Shown here in pieces: positions 44,401 to 54,100 of a DNA stretch of 64,000 bases. Below the pieces are notes generated by a model, which was given only the letters and a program-made list of their open reading frames with translations, did no database searches and had not been told where the DNA came from. Position 1 is the stretch's first letter. Each line of letters starts with the position of its first letter. Made by a program: the position numbers and the translations under genes. Origin of the DNA: Nannobrachium achirus (lineage: Eukaryota; Chordata; Actinopteri; Myctophiformes; Myctophidae); assembly GCA_963921795.1 (NCBI GenBank), contig OY997658.1, positions 51,244,962-51,308,961 of the forward strand, given 5' to 3'.

Positions 44401-47400
44401 ACATCATGAAAAACGGTGGCATATGTGGCATGCCGACTGACACCGTCTACGTACTGGTGGCTGCGTGCAACCGACCTGACGCCGTGGTCAAAGCTTACAA
44501 GCGAGTTTCACTCTTTCACTTCATGCATTTGTTGTTGTTGTTCGTTTATTTACTCTAATGATTGATGAAAGTCATCCCGCAAACGTTCATTTTTTTTTTA
44601 CAACAACATCTTTTAGCTCATTACGCAGTGGTGCAAAGTAACAAAGTACATTTACTTAAGTAATGTACCGGAGTACAAAGTATTTCTACTTTACTTGAGT
44701 ATCTCGGATCCAAATGTTGTACTTTTACACATTTATTTGAAAATGTTAGTTACTAGTTACTTTGCAGATACAAATTATAATATTATATAAAACATACATT
44801 AACCGCCCAGGTGGCGCAGTGGTAAAGTCCCTGCCCACCACCACGGAAGGTTGGGGGTTCAAAACCCTGTGGTGCATGCCGGTTATGTCGGGCGTCTGTG
44901 CGAACACAATTGGTCTGTGTTCGGGGGAGGGAAGCCGGATGGGGGGAGTGATACTGGTCATTGCATGTATTCTTAACTCATTTAGTGCCTATCCCGAACA
45001 AGTTCGGCTTTTCTTCGGCAAAAAACATTTTTTTTACTCACCCTGAGCTGCTTGGACCAACGTGGGTGGTCCTGTCTCGTCCAGCGCTTTCCAACGAGCC
45101 ATTTTAGATGGTCCGACGATTTATTCCATTGAAAATGGTTTAAAATAAAGTTTAGACCCCCCCCCCAATGTTCACTGAATGTTCACTGTCGGCGGCGCGA
45201 CGTATTCCAGTGTGCCTATCCCGAACTAGTTCGGCTTTTTTAATAAAATGAATAAAATAATCCGAGGCCGCACCAAGCCTGGCTCTAAATTTAAAATCTA
45301 GGCCGCCGACCGAAAGCCCTTTCCACCGGCCCGTAATCGGGTAACGCCGCCGCATCGCGCCGTCGAATCCAATACAAACTCACATCTTTGAAGCCCTTTT
45401 TCTCTGAACTGTGTTCTCTGTGGAAGCTGGAAGGTTTTATTTACGGCTAAATCGCCGAAAATCTATCTTCTAAATGAGCTATCAGCCTATAGCTATCTGT
45501 AGCCATTTCCATCCGGGTCCTTTTCATCCCATGCACAAACGTGAGCACGCACGTGACTGCAACGTGGGTCCCTGTATGTTACTACGCTCGTCTATGAGAG
45601 AGACCCTGGCCACTCAGCAGACCTTGGGCGCCCCCAAGTGGCCCGGCACTGGAAGCGTTAAGGGCTGGGGCGGCACCTGTCAGCAGGGAGTGTTGGACAG
45701 GAGGAGTAAGACGAAGGCTCTACGTCCTCCTGGTGGGGGCTCCTCACTGGCAGGTGAGTCGGTAGGATACAACAGCAGTGACAACACAGAAATGTGTGTG
45801 GGGAGGAATCAATTGGTATAAAGACTGTTTGGGGCAAAAAGGGGGTAAAAATAATTCACCCTTTGTCAAGTCCCGCCCATTGTCCTGCCTCTCTCCACAC
45901 CCATTGGTTGCTGTGTCTTGGTGGGACATTCAGTGGGACACTCCATCCACTACCATGTTAATTCAGTTGCTTCGTATTGTTATTCTGTGTGCTCAATTCT
46001 AATTTCAAACTTGGTTTCAGTCAAATGGAGCTGCTCAGTGGCAGCATAGTGAATCAGCATGTTTTTATATGTTTTTATTTCTCCAAAAATTATGTTTTAG
46101 CAAATTCAACGTAAAAAAGGCGGAACCAGGGCGGGACAAGGCAGATAGAGCCTGCTGGTTGGTCAGTCAGGGACCAACCAGAAAGCTAACAAAGGGTGAA
46201 TTGGCTAAAAAGTCTATGGCACTCAAAAAGAAAAAGAGAAGGAAATTAAGGAGGAAAAAGAAGAGAAGGAAAGAAGAAAGTTAAAAAAAAGAGAAGAAAA
46301 AAAATATACATATACCACTTTATGGGTTCGATTTTAACCTGCGGTGGGACTGGAGCATCGCGGAGGATTAGAAAAAAAGTGCAACAGTACACGTTGCATA
46401 AGCCATCCTTTCTGAACCTTATGTGTTGTTGCATGAAGAATATGTATTGTAAAACGTGCCTTAAGTGTATTTTGACCGGAGAACAGCAATGACAGTTCGC
46501 TGGTTGTAGACAGAAGATAGATTGGGCAATGCAAATGCACTCTATTACAAGTAGAAGTCCAGTATTCAAAATTTACCTGAGTAAAAGTATAAAAGTATTG
46601 GTAATGGTAACAAAATTTACTTAAAGTACCAAAAGTAAAAGTAGGCCTACTCATATGCAGAATGTCCCATTTCAAGTTATCAAAAAATCTTTTGAAAATA
46701 TTCATGGATCTAACATTGCGAGCTGAAGTGGTTAACGTGTGTTTTGTAATAATAATCAAAATCTACAAAGTAGTAGCCTAACTAACTAAAGTTTTGAAAT
46801 AAATGCAGTGGAGTAAAAGTACAATATTTGGATCAGAGATGTAGTGGAGTAGAAGTAAAAATTTTGGCAATTGGAATTACTCAAGTAAAGTACATACAAC
46901 TTAAAAGTGTACTTAAGTACAGTACATAAGTAAATATACTTAATTACTTTACATCACTGCTAGCGTGCCTACAGCCAGTTATTGCCGTCACTGCCAAGAC
47001 CACTTGCAAATTGACTCCACCATAACTCTGTCAATTATGAACAAGAAATTTAAGTATAACATGTCCATATTCACTGGAATGTCTGCTTTCTTGCTGGTGC
47101 TCATTATTGTCTCCCAATAAAAAGATATCACGCTAAAATCGCGACTTCGGCTCTCAATGCATGAGCGCAGAAAGAGCACAAGCAGATCAGAACAGCCATC
47201 ACATTCATCCATTGCTTTGGAAATAAACATCGGTTATAATAATATAACATTCCCTATAAACAGTAAAATGTGGGTGATCATTATGTTGATCAAATATGGT
47301 TTTATTGAAATGCAATCAAAGCAAAGAGCAATTGAAGTAAAAGTATAATTTCTTGCTCAACAAGTAGAACTAGTACAGACTGATCTTGATGCATCAAAGA

Positions 47401-47618
47401 ACTAATAATTTAAATGGCAGCCAAAGTGGGCGGAGTTAAGCCCCGGATCTTACTGTGTCGTCACAACCGACAAGCCCCATATGGAAGTACTGTTAACCCA
47501 ATTAGACTGGGAATACTTTAACTATTAAAAAAATAGCAGATATACAAGCTCACAGAATGGCACCGAGTGCCGCGCTGTGAGCTTGTAATCTTCTAAATCC
47601 TTCTAAGGTTTTTTGAAG

Positions 47619-47668
<50 letters not shown>

Positions 47669-48006
47669 TTACTTACTTAATCCTCTTCGTGCTAGGTAGC
47701 ACATAAGGTCTTCACCAACGAACGCCAATGCTGTCTGTCTTCTGCCCAATGTTGCACTTGGCCCCAGGTCCACCCGAGCTCTTTCATCTCTTTCTCCACA
47801 GATCTTCTCCATGTCTCCTTGGGTCTGCCTCTTTTTCGCTTTCCCGGTGGTGTCCATCTCATGGCTACCCTTGGGATGGCACTTGGGTCCATTCTACACA
47901 CATGTCCAATCCACATCCACCTTCTGAACTTGATGACATTTGACAGTGGGGTCAGGCCTGTTCTCCTGTAAAGGTCTTCATTGGAGACTGTCGTGGGCCA
48001 GAATAT

Positions 48007-48046
<40 letters not shown>

Positions 48047-48062
48047 TACCTGTATATATAGG

Positions 48063-48103
<41 letters not shown>

Positions 48104-51100
48104 TTATATGTACATTTATATGCACAATTATATGTATTTGGCCACGAACCCCCATCTCAAAATATTTTGTTCCAGGGGGACCCCCCAGAAGCAAATATTT
48201 GAGTTACAAATGTTTGCTTTAAAAAAAGATATATTCAAAGATTTGCAAAATAATCGCAGATCTAGAAGCTCACAGCGCGGCACGCGGTTGGTTACCTTGT
48301 GTCCCTGCAGGGTGAAACAGCAGGCTCAGGACAGACCCATGTCTCTGTGGATCTCCAGCATCAAACAGCTGCAGCCTGTCAGTCACCTGCTCAGCCCGCT
48401 GCTGCTGGACTTCATGCAGGCTGCATGGCCCTCCTCTATCAGCATGGTCATACTCAGAGGTGTGTGTTTGTGTTTGTGTTTGTGTGCGTGCGCGTGCGCG
48501 TGCAATCTGTGCATGCTTGTGTGCGTGCGTGCATACGCACCCCTGTCCTACATAATAACATGAAGAGAAGCGAAGCCATGTCGTCATTTGTGCGTAATGT
48601 CGCCCTCTACAGGGTTCATGCTGGTATTGTTATGTATTGAAATCGCTATTGGGGAATTTGCGATCACCTCATATAAGAACGGTGTTCAAAAAATAAACAC
48701 ACTATGCTCTTGTTTCTGTCAGGGAGGGGTTTCTGCATGGTTTATGATATTCATTCATATCTGATATAGCCTGTTTCTGTAGAAAATGTAATACATTCTG
48801 CCTTAAATGTCGGAAACTACACTTCCGTTCTGAATCACGGTCGCGACTATAATACGTCACGCTCCACCAAAACTTTACTGAGATTATTTCATGCTGTGTT
48901 GTCAGCAGTGAAACATGATTATCGAAATATCAAACGTTAATAAACATGGAAGCAGTGGTTTGAATTAACTAAGCACATTTACTTAATGAATTACTGTACT
49001 TATGTCGTTTTGAGGTATTTGTATTTGACTTATTTTCCAGTTTTCAGTAATCTTACTTCTAGTCCATTAGGGACAGAACGAAATTCATGGAGGGGGGTCA
49101 CTGGAGGAAATGTATATGCCCTGATATAAAATGCTATGACCCTCCCTCTGTATGTGGGAAAAAAATCAGTGGCCCTCCCCAACCAAAAAAAGAAAAGAAG
49201 ATGGCCCTCCCCTAAAACATAACATTTTATACATGAGTAAAATGATCCCTAAAAACATAAACTTATTCATAAACGCAACTGCAGTAATAATAGCACTATA
49301 TACGAGAACATGAATAAAGCAAATTCACCTCCCCCTATGAGACTCGAACCGGCGGCCCCACGGGACGAATGGATCGTTAGCACAGTGACTAATGCACTGA
49401 GCTATCTTCACAGATAACATTTTAGTGAATAAAAGTGAACTCTACAACTTAAGCTACCACTTCTATATCATATGATGTTACAGGACTTAGGAGAAGGCTA
49501 TGAATGTTTAATCTGTAAACTCACCGCTTCATCTATCTGTCTGGGAAATTTTATACGCAAATGTGAAAGTGAAGAAAAATGCTTTCCATTGGAACACTGC
49601 CATCCTTTAAGATGATCCACTGCCGGCCGAACTTAACCCTATATATTAAAACAGGGATGCCATATGTTTCATCAATGAGACTATCCCTAAAAGATTCCCG
49701 TTGTGGTGGAGAAAGAAAAAAAGACGAAAAAACCTCGAAGCCAAAATCAAAATCCAAACAGCCACACACACGCAATTCCAGTAGGACTTGCCTAACCCCT
49801 CTGATCTTCTTGTTGTCCGTGCTCTTCTCTAATTTAGTTTCGAGTCTGACAAGACTCTCCTCAGCAGAGAGGGTCTGCAGCGAAGCTCTTAAATTGTGAT
49901 CCAAGTAACTTTTAGTACGCACATTTGTTCTCTTGATGTTGTAAGACGCCATGTTTGTTGTGTTCTGAACTTTTCCCTCTGACTAAAAGTATTGTCGCTG
50001 CCAGGAAGAGCGTCAGTGATTGGCCAGAAACTGCACACGCCTACTGGCTGGATAGGCCAAGCTAAATGATTGACACATAGAAGGAACAATGGGAAAGGCT
50101 CAATAGCCCAGCTGTTGGGAAAAACCAAGATAAGCAACGGAGGGGTGTCAATGACTATTGTTGTACTATTATTCAGGAAAGCTGTAAAGAAAATATGCAT
50201 ATAAAATCCGGGCTCATTTTAAAAATAAAAATTGGATGACCCTCCCTTGGACTCAAAGTAAAATTTGATGACCCTCCCTCAAACTAAAACTAAAAAGACA
50301 TGACCCTCCCCTATTTTCCTCCAGTGACCCCCCTCCATAAATTTCCCTAGGTCCCTTACAGACTACAGAGGCAAATATTATATTTTACTCCACTGACAGT
50401 TATTACAAAACTAAGTTACTCTTTAGATATACAATTATAAAATATATTAATCCACTTTAGCCCCATTTTATACCTAGGCTTTTTGAAAATAGCCGATCTA
50501 AGCAGTCACAACGTCAAACATTTTGTACTTTGATACTGTTACTGTAACTTGTAACAGTATCTATATTGCAGTATTGTGTATTGATACTTTTACTTAGGTA
50601 AAACATCTGAGTAATTTTCCACCACTGCCTGGACGTTTTCATTTTGCAAAGAAAAAAGCGTTTTATAACGCTGTCAAACTTGTTTTTTTGACACGATATA
50701 CAAAGAAAGCCAACCGTTGCTTTGTGCACACATATACTGGACAGTGGACACTGTATACAATGTGTTATTTACACTACGGAAACCAGCTTTTATTTAGCAC
50801 AACTACTAGTGTGACACAGGTTGAGACTCACCTTGTTCGGGCTGACTCTACCACTCGGCGCCGGGGCTTCATGCGGCCTAGAGCCCTAGACGTCTGTTTT
50901 CATTGATTATATTATACTTTAAAGTTACTTTTTTAATCAACATGCCTGCCCATATAAGATGTGTGTAGCTAGCGTCATACTATTAAGAGGTAGCATACAC
51001 ATAAAACAACTTTAATACACGTATCTGTGCATAAAAATAATACATTAGTTAACAGCCCAGACATTCAACATTTTTATTATCAGAGAGAATCATACAAACA

Positions 51101-54100
51101 TTTAAATAAATAAACGTAGAAAGTACAGTAGGCCTACTCTAATGAATGCTACTTAGCTGTAGGTATTATTTTATAAATAAAACGACCGGCCAGATATAAC
51201 AGTTATTTCATAGCATAACATTATCAGTTGTCACCCTTATATTGTGACAAGTCGATATCTTCACATTACGACAAAACATTGACAAATGGCTTGCATGGAC
51301 TTCTACTTCAAACAGTATTTCTACATTGCAGTAACTGCTGACATTTCAAGTAAACACGTATTATGCATTGTCTCAGTCTGTCTCTAATACATAATAAACA
51401 TGTTCTGCTTGTAGCTGAAATATACGTTTATATACAGTATACAAATTGGCTTAGTTGTTTAAACTGTGCGGTATGCTGATAGTTATAATTTGCATTGTTA
51501 GACAAGAACACAAAAGAACCAGGATGGTGTATGATGGCTGAGTACGTTCCACCGGAGGACCGGGCTGGGCATCTCGCAGCAGGACGACTTGTCCTGGAAG
51601 AAGCTTCACTGACTGGATAACGTTAGAGACAACAGTGTGTTGAACTGTCCTGGTTGAGTGCAGACTAATCAAGAGTAGACGTAGCGTCGTAGCCTCCGTG
51701 CTAAATGTAGCCTCTCCTCTGGAACAAAGCACCGTACCTGCATCGTTTGTACCGTTCATGTTTAAGTTTTACGAAGCAACGTTAAAACGCAGCCCCAGCA
51801 CTAAGTAATACACGGTCCTCTGCTCCTCTAATACTATTACTTATTATTATAACTCTTTGCTCCTCTGAGTCCTCTCCCATTACAAAACAAAGCAAAGAAA
51901 GCATGAGCGTGACGTATGTTATGCGCGCCGATCTCATAGGCAGGGCATCAGTCGCGCTGATGAGAAATGTAGTTGTTGCATTCCGTTTGACTCGTTTCTA
52001 GCGTTTATTGTGCTACTCTTTGGGTGAATCTGTACATTTCCAACTTAGTCGATGCTTCATATCCATTTGAGTCAATTCGAGAGCATGGTGTGTTTATATT
52101 TTTAACACAGTTCTTATATGCGGTGATCGCAAATTCCCCAATGGCGATTTCAATACAAAACAATACCAGCATGAACCCCCTAGAGGGCGACATTTCACGC
52201 CATTTCACGCTAGTGACATCACACTTCGCTGCTGAATTAAGCCAGCTCTTAACCGCACAGATTTCGTCACAATTTGCTGTCGAAAAGCATCGGCTGCCGA
52301 CAGGGAGCCATCGGGATCTTGTCTGCAAGAGACACTTGCCGTCGATAAAGCCGGCGGGACCCGTTGATGAAAAACTGAACCTGCTCAGTCTTTTGCAAGA
52401 GTCGGTAGAAGTGAGGCGACTTGATACTCCTGTAGAGTGGAATTATTGTGCTTCTGCTGAAATCTCAGTAGAAACTTGTAAAAATAATGTTGAGATCGTT
52501 TCCCCCATGTAGGAGCCTGGTTGGACAGCTTTGGTTTAGGAGAAGCGGCCACACATATTGGAACTCCCCAGAGCATCGCCATCAGATGCCCAGACTGTGC
52601 TGTGGCCACACATCTCATTAATCTGGTAATTAGCATTAACGGCTTATAGGTTACGCTGCATTATAACAGGTAGTTCCAAGCACTCGGACTGGTTGAAATC
52701 GGCTCTCCAGACGTGTTTACTGTACTAAGAACTCTGACAACGGTATAACGGTTACTCTGACAACAAGTATTGTACAACCAGAGGGGCATTTGTTCCCAAC
52801 GGGCATCGCCGTAGTATGAAATGAACGCCTTACAACACTGAGTGGTTCTCAACCTTTTCAGGCTTTGACCACCAAAATAATCATGGGGACACCCCCCCCC
52901 ACCGTAATTACATGTTGTATAACACGGTTCTATTGTGAAAATAAAAAATCTACATGCTCACAAAAGGCATTGTGAGCACGTAGATTAGCTATTTTCACAA
53001 TTTCTGCCTCCAATATTTGACAATTTGACCAATGTTTAATTTGTCATTTTAGAGGTATTAAAAAGTCCTTAAAGGACAACTTTGTTTTTTTACGACATGG
53101 GTTCATATTTTATTAGATTGTAATTAGAGAAAATAAAAGATGAGTGTTAAAATGTTTTCATTTACATGCTTTCTATGCGTACAAATGGCTAAATATGTAT
53201 TTAGACACAATAAGCCGGCGATGTCTTTATTAGGCTACTATTTACACCAGCCCTCATAAGTCACACCTGCCCATGAAAGATTGTGGTGCATCGATTGAGT
53301 CTAAAAAGACATATTTAGCCATTTGTGGGCGGCATGCATTCAAATCAAAATCTTTAAAATCACTAAAATGACAGAAAGAAGTAAATGAAAACATTTAAAC
53401 TCTCATCTTTTCTTTTCTCTAATGACTAATCTAAAATATGAACCCTTGTTGTAAAAAAGAAAGCTGTCCTTTAAATTGTCACTTTAGAAATGTGCAGATA
53501 CCTTCTATACACTTAAGCTTTATGTTGGTTTGTTTACTGTTGAGTGAGAAAACAAGGTGGCACATTAAGTTAATCATCTGGGTACCCCTCAAATAATTTG
53601 GGGACCCCCCTGGGGGTCCTGACCCACAGGTTGAGAACCACTGCCCTAGTGGACCGGAGGTCCGGGGGAGAAATATCCTGACTAATATGGTCCGTGGCAG
53701 CAGCCAATCAAACACAGGTTCATATGTTTTAATAACTTACAGGGTCATGTGAGGGAGTCGGCCAAGGGCCTGGCTGTCTCTCAGACCTGAAGATGGTTAA
53801 TTTCAGGCGAGCACACTTTAGATGTGTTCATTATCAGGCAATCATATCAAGTTCTCCCACCATTTTGAATTATATGAAAAAAAGTAAAAATCTATCTCCT
53901 CCTGGGATTTTTGCGTTACGCGCACAAAACTTTTTTCACATGAACTTTGGACCAATACGAAACAGTGAAACATTATTTTTTAATAATTCACTGAATATTG
54001 CAGTTTTATGCAAATTATTCTTCTGCCTCTAAATCATACATGAAAAGTGACACGTTCATGGCATTTGGCAAAGATGTAGAGGGTTAGTCCAAATATCACT

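Larger units (their letters stand above)
49070..50355. mobile_element. PIF/Harbinger-like element, TTA duplication
   Basis: TTA at 49067-49069 and 50356-50358. Inverted ends of about 43 bp start GGGAC and share atggaggggggtcactggagg. The host repeat resumes on each side, so borders are secure. A 3-bp TWA target and GGG start fit Harbinger. No DDE transposase is seen. Confidence 0.85.

Noticed and set aside
44501-44506. Using the GT donor at 44505 (aagcga|gtttca) for fusion-gene exon 5
   Set aside because: It shifts exon 6 out of the YrdC frame. Only the GC donor keeps K-V-K and all later phases.
53738-53790. Extra YrdC exon (acttacag|GGTCATGTG...)
   Set aside because: Exon 7 joins exon 8 directly in phase 0 and gives continuous YrdC sequence. 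This block adds nothing matching the family and lacks a donor.
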